DNA of 64,000 nucleotides from Tetragonia tetragonoides (Eukaryota; Streptophyta; Magnoliopsida; Caryophyllales; Aizoaceae). The stretch is taken from assembly GCA_038025085.1 (NCBI GenBank), contig CM076154.1, positions 19,974,501 to 20,038,500 on the forward strand, given 5' to 3'. Below the pieces are notes generated by a model that saw only the letters and a program-made list of their open reading frames with translations, had not been told where the DNA came from and made no database searches. Within the stretch, counting starts at the first letter, position 1; every line of letters begins with the position of its first letter. Below are positions 39,758-52,015 of the stretch, one piece after another. Position numbers and translations under genes: made by a program.

Positions 39758-40986
39758 GAACTGGTAGTTCCTTATGAGTGTTAACAAGTACCTTGAGGCC
39801 AAAATCCACAAGCTTAATGATGGAATGAGGTTCAAAATGAGAGTCAAAGGTGATGAAGCTCCTGGTTGACTTGAGCCTTTGTTTCCGGATGCAGTTTCTC
39901 CAAACACATGCTTATCTTTTTGCTTTAATAATCTGACAGATTTAGTGACACAATTGTTGGTGTCAGTGATACTTCATCGTGCAGCTGGGCAAACTCAGAA
40001 TGGAGATCTTTAAAGGTGAAGATGCTTTACATGAAATTTATTGACTTGCATAGTTGCATGCATGAAATGTTGTTTACTTCATTGTACCTTCAAGTGAGGT
40101 GGGGCTGCCCTCATGTTTGGTTGAATTCTCTAGAGTACCTTATAAAACTGTAGGCTTTTTGTTTGTTATATCCCTGTGCAGTTTCAATGTGATGAACCTT
40201 CATCAAATGTGCGTCCAGAGAGGGTTTCATTCACCATGGGAACTGGAGCCCCTTGTGGCAACTAACTCTGGGAACTCCCAGCCTGCCCAGAGAAATAAGC
40301 GTTCACGACCTGCAATGTGCCCTCCTCGATAGCAGATATGTCTCCACTGGGTAAATTATCTGCTACCTGTTGACTTTGTGGATTTAAACTAGGGAATTTC
40401 CTTCAAATATATTCTTCCTTCATATCAGGAATTGTAAGTCTCCAGGTGAACCAGCCTCTGCCACATGTTCTGAAATTGACCATGCACGTGATCGGTTTTC
40501 CTCGGTTACAAAAGCTGGTTCCTGGTTCCCACAGTTTTCCAGCAAACAGTTTCGTTGCCTCAGTGTCCAGCCAGTTAATCTATTGGTCCGACAGAACAGA
40601 CCATATATCTGAGTCTTTGGGCTCAGTTGTCAATAAAGAATCTGCTGAAAAGAGGAAGAGTGGTGGAGCTGGCTGCAGGCTATTTGGGAATTGGGATTCA
40701 AGTTGTTGATCACTCGAATTTGGATGAAACTTCTCCTGGTGCGACACTGTAAATATCATGAGTTGGTGAGGGGCAGCCAAATCCATCTCTAGAGGCTGAA
40801 TGTGATAGATCAAATATTAATCGGTCTGATGTGCCTTCACTGAGCTGTGATCTTGAGAAATCTTCTCAAAGATCTCCACCAGAGTCATAGGGGAAGCAAA
40901 TTCGAACGTGCACAAAGGGGAGAGTGTTTTTGTAACTTCTACTGCCCTAAAGTCTTGTTCTTATTAATCTCAAATGTATATAACTA

Positions 40987-41241
40987 TTCCCTCCGTTCCA
41001 AAATGAGCTTCCTATTTGACCTTTTTGAGTCAAACATCACAACATTTAACTATTGATTTGTGGAAAAAATATGAAATGTTACAAAATCGAATTACTATTC
41101 TTAGATTCATTTTTAATTAAACTTTCACAATATCAACTTTTACAATTTTCATAATTATATTATTATAGTTATTGATCGTCAAAAGGTTGTCTCGAAGAGT
41201 GTGCAAAGTCAAACATGAAGCTCATTTTGGAACGAAGGGTA
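40987..41241. mobile_element. Stowaway MITE in an ARF pseudogene intron
   Basis: 255 bp with ends TTCCCTCCGTTCCAAAATGAG and its mirror CTCATTTTGGAACGAAGGGTA, flanked by TA. Internal sequence resembles the Stowaway at 21831-22086, including a GGTCAAA-type neighbourhood and ATAATTAT core. The outermost bases have decayed. Confidence 0.8.
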
Positions 41242-42942
41242 TAGAGCTATTGAAAAATAATCCTGAAGGATATAGAACTATTGATAGTTATTGATGGTCA
41301 AAGTGTTGTCTCGAGTACTAAACTAGTTAAATTGATATTTTTGAAAAATAATCTTGAAGGCTATAGAGCTTGTAATTCATATGTTTGGGCTTCTCTTGGC
41401 AATGTTTAGTTATTAGTACAAGACATCTCTCTCTATTCTTTGCTTGCTTGACTCCATTATGAGTGACCATAAGTTTTGAGGCTATTATAATAGCTGGGTG
41501 CCAAAATCAGTTAATTTGCATTAATGGTTATGGACTTAAGGTAATCAATAGCCGACACTTTTCTTTGTGCTTTAAAAACTTGAGTGGGATTTTTCTTGCT
41601 TTTCTTCCGTGATTATCCCCTGTTGGAATTGGAATTTGTTTAGCTTGTATGTGATGAAAGAGACTAGTAGTGGCCTGATGAATATGTCAACAATGGGATA
41701 AGTACATTCAGTAGTTCATTGAAAGTTGAAACCATGATGCCCTCATGGTAATTTTGCCAAATTTTGTATATGGCCCATGAAGCATCATAAGCTAGATTGC
41801 TGCCAATGGCTTTATTAATGTTGCTTCATGCACTCATATCCAAATATATATTCGAAATGCGTGGACTTGCAGAAGCTTTACTTTGCTTTTTTCAGTCTCA
41901 ATAATCTGCTAGAAGGTTAGCTTTGAGGTTATTTTAAGTTTTTGCATGCTGTACGGCAGACTGAAAAGAGAGATATATTGATCAAACACTTGCGTACCTT
42001 GAACTTTAAGTTAGCTAATATAACTAATTATGCTGGCGGAATGTGCCAGGTTCATATGCAAGGTGTAGCTGTTGGAGGGCTGTAGATTTGACACTTCTTG
42101 ACTGTTTTGAAGTCCTCCTAAAAAACTGGAACTAATGTTCGACATTAAAGGTGAGCTCTGCGGTTCATCAGGGAAATGGCAAGTTGTGTACACTGATGAC
42201 GAGGATGACATGATGATGGTTGGGGATGATCCATGGCAGTAAGTTTGCTCATCCAGTTTCGTTGTTTATTTCACCACGAAAATCACTTGCAGCCCCCCCC
42301 CCCTTCTCTGTAAAGAATAAGAAATTTTTAATAAAATGGAAAACAAGTTTGAAAAATAACTCCCAACAGCAGAACTAAGCAAAATGCAGTTTTTCCAATC
42401 AAAAAAATAAAAGAAAGCAAAATGCAGTTTGCATTGGCATATGTACCTTTCTAATCTTGTTGCTTTTCTAACTTAGCGAGGCTGATTCATATGACAGGGT
42501 GGAGAAAGTGGTTTTACAAGTACTTGAAATTGACTCCTCTACTTTCCATGTGTACCTTGTTTCTATCATACATCTTGTCTACCTGTTTTAATTCATTAAC
42601 TAAGAAAGGATTAGATAAATGGTGCTTATACTGCTCGCTGTTACTTTTTCGAGTGTGACAGCACATCTTGGCTTACTTAGTCTTGATATAATATAGGACA
42701 TATGAGCAGTCCGTGTTACAGACAGAGCCTAGTTAAAGTTCATTGAGAACTAAATCTGATAAATTGGTCTTACACTAACAAATATTCGGCGGATAGATGG
42801 GTTTCTTGATGTGCTGCACGGATGAAACATTAATATCATTTGGTTCTTATAAATATGAAACTGGATGGATCCCAAGTATAGAAGGACAGGGTTGAGTTCA
42901 AGATTTCAAGTGTAGGAGGGCTTAAAGTTCCTAAAAGGTTTA

Positions 42943-43237
42943 GTGCCCGTTTGGCCTACCTTCTAGCAACTTCTCCTTTTCCTCTCAAAATTTGTTCTTG
43001 TTCACCCCCTTTTTATCCACTCCCCCCTCCATTTCCAACTTCTAAGAAGTTGAAATAAAGCTACAATTGGACTAGAAGGAGAAGCTACAATTTGTAACTT
43101 CTCCTTCTCCATCCACTTCTAGCTTTATTTTACCTTCTTAAAAGTTGGATATGGAGGGGAAAGTGGATAAAAGGGGGTAAACAAGAACAAATTTGGGAAG
43201 AGAAGTTGAATTTTTGGGAGTTAGGCCAAACGGGCCC
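42943..43237. mobile_element. Tourist-like foldback MITE in an ARF pseudogene intron
   Basis: 295 bp flanked by TTA (42940-42942 and 43238-43240). The ends are GTGCCCGTTTGGCCTA and, in reverse complement, GGGCCCGTTTGGCCTA. The arms are complementary over most of their length, so the element folds into a near-complete hairpin. Confidence 0.85.
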
Positions 43238-43893
43238 TTAGCTTGTTTGGGGAGGCCCTATCTGAGGCTAGAATTGTGAATATGACACAGGCCCTTTGTT
43301 TTTGGCTTCTGGGGTTCCAACTATAGACCTACCATTTCCCATTTTTTTGGTTTATTTGTACCATGCATCTGCCATACTTCATACTCCGTACTACGGAACC
43401 AAATTGGGTTGTGAACAGCTTTCTATTCACGCTGTGCGGTTTGGTTGCTAGCTGAAAGTTCTGGTGAACTCCAAAAGTGAAAGCTCGGGGTTCTTGAGTT
43501 ATGTTGGATTCAATGTTTTTGTACTTTTCAAATTTTCCATGTATTTATCATGAAGGTTCATTTTGATCCATTAAAGTGAAGAGCTTGATGCTTTTGGTTG
43601 TCAGTTTCTTCCCTATTCTCTTTTTAATTTTCTGCCCTTTACGTCTGTATGTGCTGACCTGTCATATTATTTTGGTAGAGGAAAACCACCCAAATATTCA
43701 TTATCACTGATGGATCATGGTATTTTATACCTTATGTGAGCAGGAACTGCGAAGATGGCTATTGACAAATCTACAGTAGGGCAAAGACAAGGAAGGGGAG
43801 CGAGGAGAGAGTTTGCGGAGCCATCAATTCAAGCGGAAGCAATGGCAATCCATGAAGCTAATTGATGGGCCATTAGCAAAGGCAAGGCCGTCA

Positions 43894-44120
43894 TGTTTAG
43901 GATTAATTAGACTAAGTCTAAGTCTATCCTATTAGCTGTTATTTCTAGGAGTCTGTTGTATAGTCCTACAGACTACAGTCAACATATACTTCCTTATATC
44001 TCTCTTAGTTTAGCTCTCCTTGTTTAGCTCTAGTGGTTAGCTAGTTGTTAGCATAATACTGTGTCTATATGTTGTAAACTAATGCTGTCAATATATCTTA
44101 AGCTTTCTCAAACTCTTTTA
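43894..44120 (+). repeat. Copia 5' LTR (truncated element)
   Basis: Starts TGTTTAGGATT and ends CTCAAACTCTTTTA directly before a primer binding site at 44121-44134 (TGGTATCAAGAGCC, initiator-Met tRNA type with one extra A). The final CA has decayed to TA. No second LTR is in the window, so the length of 227 bp is inferred. Confidence 0.65.
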
Positions 44121-44166
44121 TGGTATCAAGAGCCTAGTTTGATCTGCCATTTTTTTTTCTCCCACC

Positions 44167-46216
44167 ATGTCAACTCACACTATCCCAAATGATGGCGATC
44201 CAACAGCCTCGATCACCGTCATCATCTTATCAAACATCCTTAAGCATGCCTCAATGAACTACCAATCGTGGAAGCTGCAAATCCAAGCCACGCTTGATGG
44301 CTACGGTCTTTTTAAATTTGATCCAGCTCCCATGTCCACCATTGTCAAGGACAACTTCTCCACCCCTAACCCAGACTATGTCCCGTGGGTACATCAAGAC
44401 CGATTGCTCTTTGGTGCACTCATTGGCGCCTTAGATCATCATATTGTGCCACTTATTTCACTTACCACCACCACCGAGGCCCTATGGCACATTCTAGCTG
44501 CTACTTTTGCTAGTGCCTCACGAGGGCATATCAAACAACTCGAAGTCAGGCTCAAATCTATTACAAAGGGGCCTCAATCCATAACCGACTATATGCACAC
44601 TATTAAAACATGTACTGATCAGCTAGCTTTGTTAGGTGATTCAATGAAGCCAAAGGATATCATCGATCGTGTACTTGAAGGCCTGACTCCGGATGACCCC
44701 TATAACGGTGTTATTGAGGTTGTTAATGCTAGGGATACACCCATATCCTTTGTGGAAATCAACGAAAAGCTTCTTAATAAGGAACTCACTGTCAAAGCTC
44801 AACCTCTTCTTACACCTTTTCCTGCTACTGCTCCCCCCACTTACAGATGTTCTACTCCATCACAACATCGCCAGCCTACTTCCCTTCCTAGCAACCATCA
44901 TCCTCAATCATCTACTGCAAAACAGCATCCTCTCGCTACTGGCTCTCGCCCATTTCTTGGTAAATGTCAATGGTGTCCTATAAAGGGGCGCTCTCTTCAA
45001 AATGTGTTGTGTTGCAAACCAAGTTTCCCCACATTCAACCTCCTAGCTAGACCACCCACCTACACGTCTACCTCCCCTCAAGCACATGTCGCCACCGCTT
45101 CGGCTTCTGAATCCACCTCCTCCACCCCGTGGCTCCTTGACTCTAGAGCTTCCCATCATGTCACTATGATCTCTCCATTCTCTCCATGCATCAACCGTAT
45201 GACGACCATAATGAAATAGTGATTGGTGATGGCACTGGCCTTCCAATACTCATATTGGTTCTTCTCTACTCTCTAGTTCCACTTATAAGTCTCTTTCTCT
45301 TTCTAATGTGTTATGTGTTCCCACAATGCAACATAATATTCTTTCCATCTCTCAGCTTTGTCGTGATAATTATCTCTTTATTCTCTTCTCATCCGATTTC
45401 TTTCTTGTGAAGGATCGGCTTACAGGAGCCACACTCCTTTCAGGACCAGTTAGAAATGAGATTTATGAGCTATCTTCCTCTCTTACTTCAATTGTGGCTT
45501 ATTCTAGTGTCAAAGCTTCTGTCGCTGATTGGCATCATCGCCTCGGGCATCCTTCCTTTGCTATATTTAAGTCCATTTTAGCATATTTACACATTAGTGT
45601 TCGTAGTGATCTCTCTCAAAACTGCAATGCTTGTCAATGTAATAAGAGCCATAAGATCCTATTCAATCAATACACATTGTCCTCTCAATCTCCTCTTGAA
45701 CTTATTTATACTAATTTATGGACATCTCCGGTTTATTCTTTTGATGGATTTAAGTATTATATCATTTTTGTTGATCACTTTAGACGATACATTTGGCTTT
45801 ATCCATTAAAGAAAAATATGACACCAAATATGTCTTCCATAGGTTCAAGGCATTGGTTGAGAAACACTTTAACAGACCAATAAAATGTGTATACTTAGAT
45901 AATGACGGTGAATATCAGTTTCTTTCCAATGCTCTTACTATTGATGGTGTCTCTAATCTCACTTCCCCACCTCATACTCCTGAGCATAATGGTCTTGCTG
46001 AACGTCGGCATCGCCATATTGTCGAGACAGGTCTCTCACTTCTCTCCCATGCTCAATTACCCAGTGAGTTTTGGTCCTTTGCCTTCACTAAGGCTGTCTA
46101 CCTTATAAACCGCCTCCCAACAGCAATTCTATCCCACAAATCTCCCTTCCAAAGTCTCTTTGGCACTTCTCCTAACTATCTCAAGCTAAGAAATTTTGGG
46201 TGTCTTTGCTACCCGT
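44167..46216 (+). pseudogene. Ty1/Copia gag-protease-integrase, truncated
   Basis: The first frame (44167-45219) is gag (LWHILAATFASASRGHIKQL, DIIDRVLEGL), a damaged CCHC knuckle (CQWCPIKG with later Cys residues misplaced) and the protease site changed from Asp-Ser-Gly to DSR. After a frameshift, 45308-45883 holds the pre-integrase HHCC zinc domain (WHHRLGHPS, CNACQC) and the start of the integrase core. There the first catalytic Asp is Asn (YTNLW). A further shift leads to 45793-46216 with the second Asp (YLDNDGEY) and Glu (EHNGLAERRHRHI). Sequence stops at CLCYP, where a Helitron-like repeat begins. Reverse transcriptase, RNase H and 3' LTR are absent. Confidence 0.9.
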
Positions 46217-47947
46217 AACTAAATAATTTATAAATTTTTGACTTACGTAACTAAATGATTTTATTTTTGTAATATAAAAATACGCTAATATATAAATATT
46301 TGATCAATTCAACTAATATGCTAATATATAAATATGTAATAAATCCAACTAATGATAACGCATTAATTGGTGACGCTTGGATAATGAGTTGTTAGGCTAT
46401 GTGGTAACCTTTGCTTATGTGGCAGCTAAGGTGTCATCGTCACACGAAATTGGGCCTCTACGTGGCGTCCTACGCGTGTCATGGCCGCATGAATTGAACT
46501 TGGATGATATTTGTTAAGTTATGTGGCAAAATATGCACATATAGCTTCTACGTGTCATTTTCACACGAACATTCCCTCTTATGTGGCGTCTACATGTTAT
46601 GATCGCACAGAAAGGACCCAACTATAAATATGACACGTAGACGCTACATGTGCACAACTTTGCTTATGTGGCGGCTTAGGTGTCATCGTCACACGAATTT
46701 GGGCCTCTACGTGGCCTTCCACATGCCATGCCACAAAAAATTGAGTGCTTATGTGGCATCTCACTTGGCAGGCCCACATGAAATTGACTCACTTTTATAT
46801 CACCACTCGAATTAGGACCAAATTTTTAGTGTGGTATACTCAATTAATGTATTACCAGTATGGTTATTCTACGTATTTTTATCCTTAACCTTTTTAAACC
46901 TTTTCAAACCTTTTCCGAAAAAAGGTCAAACTTTATAAGCTTAAATATAGGACATATACATCTCATTTTGAAGTATATTTCATTTCCAATGTAATGACGT
47001 AAAACTTAGATTTTTTATAATTGCGTAACCAAAGTTATTTTATTTTTTAGTTTGAAACAAATAGCCTAATAATTATAAATATTATATTTAGTTACTATAT
47101 TAATGTCAAGAATGAGGATGCATTTATTAATGTTACTTGTACGACTTTCTTGTGTGTCCGCTTATGTGGCGTTCAGATGTCATCACCACACGAAATTCTC
47201 CAAGGTGACGTCGTACGTGGTGTGCCCACACGAAATTGACTCAACTTTATATGGTTATCCTACATGTCTTATCCACTTAACTTCTACGAAAACTTATAGA
47301 ACACATATATCTCATTTTGAAGTACGTTTTAAATCCAATTCATTGAAATAAGATTATAATTTTTTTTGAGTTACGTAACTTAAATTATTTTATTTTCTAT
47401 TTTGAAACAATATACTAATTTATAATAAAATTAATTATCGACGATGTATTAAACGCGTAACACTTCGATTATTTGTTAGGCTATGTGGCAAGCTCATACG
47501 TATACCGAGGTGGCGCCTACGTGTAGTGTAATTTTCACACAAACATATCTCTCCCACGTGGCGTCCCACATTTCAGCCTCACACAAAAAAAACCCAACGT
47601 TATAGGACATAGTACATATGTATCTCATTTTGAAGTATTTTTCGAACCTGATCCAATGGAGTAAGAATTATAATTTTTAAAGTTGCGTAATGAAAGTTAT
47701 TTTATTTTATAATTTGAATAAAATTATAATTGTTATATTATGTTGTATTTATGAAGTCAAAAAATGATCATTAATGATTGACCCACTTGGTTGGGTGGCT
47801 TAGGTGGTAGCATACAAGTCATCACCACACGAATTTGGGTGCTACGTGGCATTCCATGTGTCGTCCTCACATGAATATAGGCGCTTGTGTGGCATCCCAC
47901 GTGGCCTGGCCACATGAAATGGACTCACTTATATATATATATATATA
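46216..47947 (-). mobile_element. Helitron-like repeat, copy A (truncated)
   Basis: Begins exactly where the Copia integrase is cut. It aligns through its length with parts of 48500-52015, including the succession of units with TCACACGAA, ACGTGGCGTCC and TCTCATTTTGAAGTA. It lacks the hairpin/CTAG terminus that copy B has, so its 3' end (left, minus strand) is lost. It contains the uninterrupted versions of two sites that carry insertions in copy B (about 47012 and 47750). No coding frame. Confidence 0.6.
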
Positions 47948-49438
47948 CTAGTTTTATCTCCGTGTTTCGCACGGACTTGTGAATATCTTTTGAAAATAAA
48001 GATAACATTCTAGGTGATACCTCATGCTTGTTTTGTACTGCACAACTAATTTTACATTTGACTATTTTAATTTTTTAGATATGAAATGTCCTTTTAAATC
48101 GATCTATATCTAAAATAGAATGAATGTACAAAAGATTAATTTATGAAAATGATGTCAGACCTACTTCAAAATGCCATAAGGAAAAAGAAAAATAAATTTA
48201 ATGAAGTAAGATTTATAATTTTTAGAGTTACATAATTAAAAATATATTTTTTTAGTTTGAAATAATATAGAAATAAATCATATAATACAGTCGAGCGATG
48301 ATAATCATGTGGGACTTCGAGATGATATTTGTTAAGCTATATGTGAGAAAGTTGTGCACACGTAGCGTCTAACATGTCATTTTCACACTGTTATCACCGC
48401 ACGGAAAGAACCCAACTTATATCAGACATATTATCTCATTTTGAAACTTCTATACAAATTCAATCCATTGAACTAAGATTTATAAATTTTTGACTTACCT
48501 AACTAAATTATTTTATTTTGTAATATAAAAATATGCTAATATATAAATATTTTAATAAATCCAACTAATATGCTAATATATAAATATGTAATAAATCCAA
48601 CTAATGATAACACATTAATGGGTGACACTTGGATAAGAGTTGCTAGGTTATGTCGCAACCTTTGTTTATGTGGTGGCTTAGGTGTCATCGTCACACGAAT
48701 TTGGGCCTCTACGTGGCGTCCTACGCGTGTCGTGCCCACATGAATTGAAATTGGATGATATTTGTTAAGTTATGTGGCTAAGATGTGCACATGTAGCATA
48801 TACCTGTCATTTTTACGCGATTTATGTGGCGTCTACATGTTATCACCGCACGGAAAGGACCCAACTTGTATAGGACATATATATCTCATTTTAACAAAAT
48901 ACTCAATTCCAATCCATTGAAGTAGAATTTATAATTCTTTAACTTACGTAACTAATTTTTTTTTTTTGTAATACAAAAATATGCTAATAATTATGTAATA
49001 AACACAACTAATGGTGAGACATTAATTGTGACACTTGGATGATGATGAGTTTTTAGGTTATGTGGCAAGTTTGACTTTGTGGAGACATGCTTTGCAAATG
49101 TGGCGGCTTAGGCGTTATCGTCACACGAATTTGGGCTTCTATGTGGCGTTTCACATGTCATGCCCACAAAAAGTTGAGCGCTTATGTGGCATCTCACGTG
49201 GCGTGCCCACATGAAATTGACTCACTTTTATATCACCACTCGAATTAGGACCCAATTTTAGTGTGATATACTCAATTATTGTTACGAATATGGTTATTCT
49301 ACGTATTTTATCCTTAACCTATATAAAACTTTTCCTATAAAAGATCAAACTTTATAAGCTTAAATATAGGACATCTACATCTCATTTTGAAGTATTTTTC
49401 ATTTTCAATGCAATGACGTAAAACTTAGATTTTTTATA

Positions 49439-50214
49439 CTCCTATAAGGATCACCCTCAACGGGGTCTAAGTAATAATGTTGATTATCTTTTGTGAGGTA
49501 AAACCACTTCTCATCTATGTGAACAGTGTTGTAAAAAGGTTCAAAAGTTGGATTCTTTCTTAAGTCATCATATGTGAGTTTACTTAAGCAAAACTCTAAC
49601 TTTTTTTGCATGTTCTTCTCATTCAACCAAGGCTTCAAGCTGCTGCTGTGTGCTCGTATAACCCCCCTTTTAACCAACTTGCAAACTGTTGATGGGCTGC
49701 ATTTGAGTGCTACTGCTATTGATCTCATGTTGGTTCTTTGGTTGTACTTCAATTTTCTTAAAGGAGCCAAATCGACCACCTTTCTCTTTGGTCCAATGTT
49801 GCCTATGTACCTTGGTTTGACATTGATAGCCAGTGATGAGTTCAATTGAGCCTTTGCTCTCTGCCATAGTTTACTAATGGTCTGCCTTGTACATTGGAAC
49901 TCTAAGGTTGTCTTCTTCACTATTCCATACTTTAACTTTCCGTTATTGTAGTTCATTAACAATTTATGAAGTATTTTCTCTCTCTCATTGTTGGTCATGC
50001 TTTTGTTTTTGTCTCTTGTTCCTGGTTCATGGTTTGGTGGTGGTGGTGGTGGTAGGTAAATTGGCAATGGGAAGCCTGGTGGTGGTGATTCTGGAAATGG
50101 AAAATGAAAAGGTGTTGATTGTATGAAGCCTGATGGTGGTGATTCAGGAGGGGTGTTTGGTGATTCTTCATCCATTGTTGTGAAAGTTGAAGAACTTAGA
50201 GAAAACTGATTCAA
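49439..50214 (-). pseudogene. Plant mariner transposase, C-terminally truncated
   Basis: Starts at 50214 (MNQFSLSS) or the second ATG (MDEESPN). A Pro-rich N-terminus is followed by two helix-turn-helix regions (TLEFQCTRQTISKLWQRAKA, RSIAVALKCSPSTVCKLVKR) that would bind the inverted repeats. The catalytic core starts at TVHIDEKWFYLTK, with the first Asp of the plant DD39D triad. The frame then ends at DPYR, where a deletion joins it to the element's left tip. The second and third acidic residues are gone, so it is not an active transposase. Confidence 0.9.
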
Positions 50215-50905
50215 GAGAAATAAATGAAGAAAGAGAAGAAGATCAACAGTAATTGCATTAACTCCTCATCAGTATTTATAGTGGTTGATAAATGTTCATT
50301 TTCATTTTCAGTTTTAGAGGGAAATGTTCAAATCCCAATTATTTTAAGGCCTTTTCATTTTAAATTTTAGAGGGAAATGTGAAATCCCAAATATTTATTG
50401 CTTTTCAGTTTTAGTTTTAGAGGGAATGGTTAAATATCGAAATGTTTGGACGCTTTTTTATTTTTAGTTTTAGTGGGAAATGAAAATTCCCAAATTTTAT
50501 GTTTGGAGGGAAATTTGAAACTCCCAAATTGTTGTTTGTAAATCCTCCTAATTTGGAGTTGGAGGGAAAATGAAATGAAAGTGAAATTTTAGCCTCAATT
50601 GAAAGGTCTGATACTCTCTCTCTCTCTTTCATTGTCTCTCTCTTACCGCATGTCACTCAGCAGCAAAAAGAAAAAAAAAATTAAAAGGGAAAATGAGAGT
50701 GAAAATGCCCCCAAAACCACAACATTTAATATGAAAATAAATGGGGACCACTACTTCATTTAAACAAAACAACTTGGGACCACTAGCTGATTTCAAACAA
50801 AAGAGAGTGGTAACAAGGGTAAAACTGTCCCATTAATGCCTTATGTTATTTTTCTTGTTCTTTGTGCCATTTAACAATGTAAACATCTTGAGAAAACGGA
50901 GGGAG
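49439..50905 (-). mobile_element. Mariner-like (MLE) element, internally deleted
   Basis: TA target duplication at both sides (49437-49438 and 50906-50907). The right terminal inverted repeat reads CTCCCTCCGTTTTCTC in reverse complement. On the left only CTCC remains before the sequence jumps into the transposase gene, so the left part of the element was deleted. The same site is empty in copy A at about 47010. The region upstream of the transposase has imperfect repeats containing TTTTAGAGGGAAATG. Confidence 0.88.
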
Positions 50906-51616
50906 TAATTGTGTAGCCAAAATTATTTTATTTTCTAATTTGAAGGCTAATAATATGAATATTATATTTAATTACTATATGAATGTCAAGAATGAAGATG
51001 CATTTATTAATGTCACTTGTATGACTTGCTTTTGTGTCCGCTTATGTGGCGCTTAGGTGTCATCAGCACACGAAATCGGGTCTCCAAGGTGGCGTCCTAC
51101 ATGACGTGCCCACACGAAATTGACTCAACTTTATATGGTTATCCTATGTGTCTTCTCCACTTAACTTCTAAGAAAACTTATAGAATATATATCTCATTTT
51201 GAAGTATGTTTTAAATCCAATTCATTAAAATAAGATTAGAACTTTTTGAGTTACGTAACTTAAATTATTTATTTTCTATTTTGAAACAATATACTAATTT
51301 ATACTATCGATGATGTATTAAACGCGTGACACTTGGATAATTTGTTAGGCTATGTGGCAAGCTTATATATATACCGATGTGGCGCCTATGTGTAATCTTC
51401 CAAACATATCCCTCCCATGTGGCGTCCTCACACAAAAAGAACCCAATTTTATAGGATATAGTATATATGTATCTCATTTTAAAGTATCTTTGGAACCGGA
51501 TCCAATGGAGTAAAAATTATAATTTTTAAAATTGCGTAACCAAAGTTATTTTATTTTTTTTGTTTGAATAATATTATAATAATTATATTATATGTTGTAT
51601 TTATGAAGTCAAATAA

Positions 51617-51811
51617 TTTTTTTTTTGGTTCAAGACCAAGGGTATCCACCGTCGATCACAATGACTATCCCCCGCACTGGCTTGTAGGCACCTCAAAGGG
51701 TGGGACAGTTGGCCAAGGAATTTAAAGCTGCTCCATGCTCAAGGCGAGATTCGAACCCTCGACCTTGGTTAAGGATGGATGAGTCCTTACCACTCAACCA
51801 CACCTCATTGG
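51617..51811 (-). mobile_element. tRNA-derived SINE with target site duplication
   Basis: Minus-strand order: A box (TGGTTGAGTGGTAAGG, complement at 51785-51800), B box (GGTTCGAATC, complement at 51748-51757), body, then a short poly-A (poly-T at 51617-51626). Flanked by a 16-17 bp duplication, TTATGAAGTCAAATAA, at 51601-51616 and 51813-51828. The paralogous site at about 47750 carries a single copy and no insert. Confidence 0.92.
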
Positions 51812-52015
51812 TTTATGAAGTCAAATAATGATCATTAATGATTTACCCACTTGGATGGGTGGCTTAGGTGGCAGCATACGTGTCATAACCACACGAAATT
51901 GGGCTCTGCGTGGCATCCCACGTGTCTTTTTCACATGAATATAGGCGCTTGCGTGACATCTCACGTGGCGTGCCCACACGAAATGAACTCACTTTTATGT
52001 ATATATTTATGATTT

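Larger units (their letters stand above)
39758..43795 (+). pseudogene. Auxin response factor (ARF1-like) pseudogene, 5'-truncated, introns retained
   Basis: Exon-like blocks in gene order: 39774-39869 (SVNKYLEAK, GMRFKMRVKGDEAP), 39940-40015 (FSDTIVGV, NSEWRSLK), 40182-40350 (DEPSSNVRPERV, PWELEPLVATNS, QRNKRSRP), 40439-40917 (ISESLGSVVNKESAEKRKS, CRLFG) and 42050-42238 ([20 protein letters not shown]). A last scrap may lie at 43744-43795. These are the ARF domain, middle region and PB1 (Aux/IAA-type dimerisation) domain of a nuclear auxin-responsive transcription factor. Damage: TGA after the first block, a 4-nt insertion between PERV and PWELE, frameshifts in the last two full blocks, in-frame stops, and a donor changed from GT to GG at 40918. 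The whole B3 DNA-binding half is missing. Retained introns show a DNA-level duplicate, not a retrocopy. Confidence 0.85.
47948..52015 (-). mobile_element. Helitron-like repeat, copy B, with nested mariner and SINE
   Basis: The left terminus on the minus strand shows a hairpin (TCCGTG/CACGGA at 47959-47975), an A-rich spacer and CTAG (47948-47951). The next about 120 bp match the plus-strand right end of the repeat at 28663-30758 in inverted orientation. The body is a series of imperfect units with many ACGTGGC words. Nested insertions are a mariner (49439-50905) and a SINE (51617-51811). Right end is approximate. No Rep/helicase gene is present. Confidence 0.6.

Noticed and set aside
51748..51800. 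A tRNA gene (A and B boxes present)
   Set aside because: No cloverleaf stems follow. A poly-A tail and a 16-17 bp target duplication identify a SINE.
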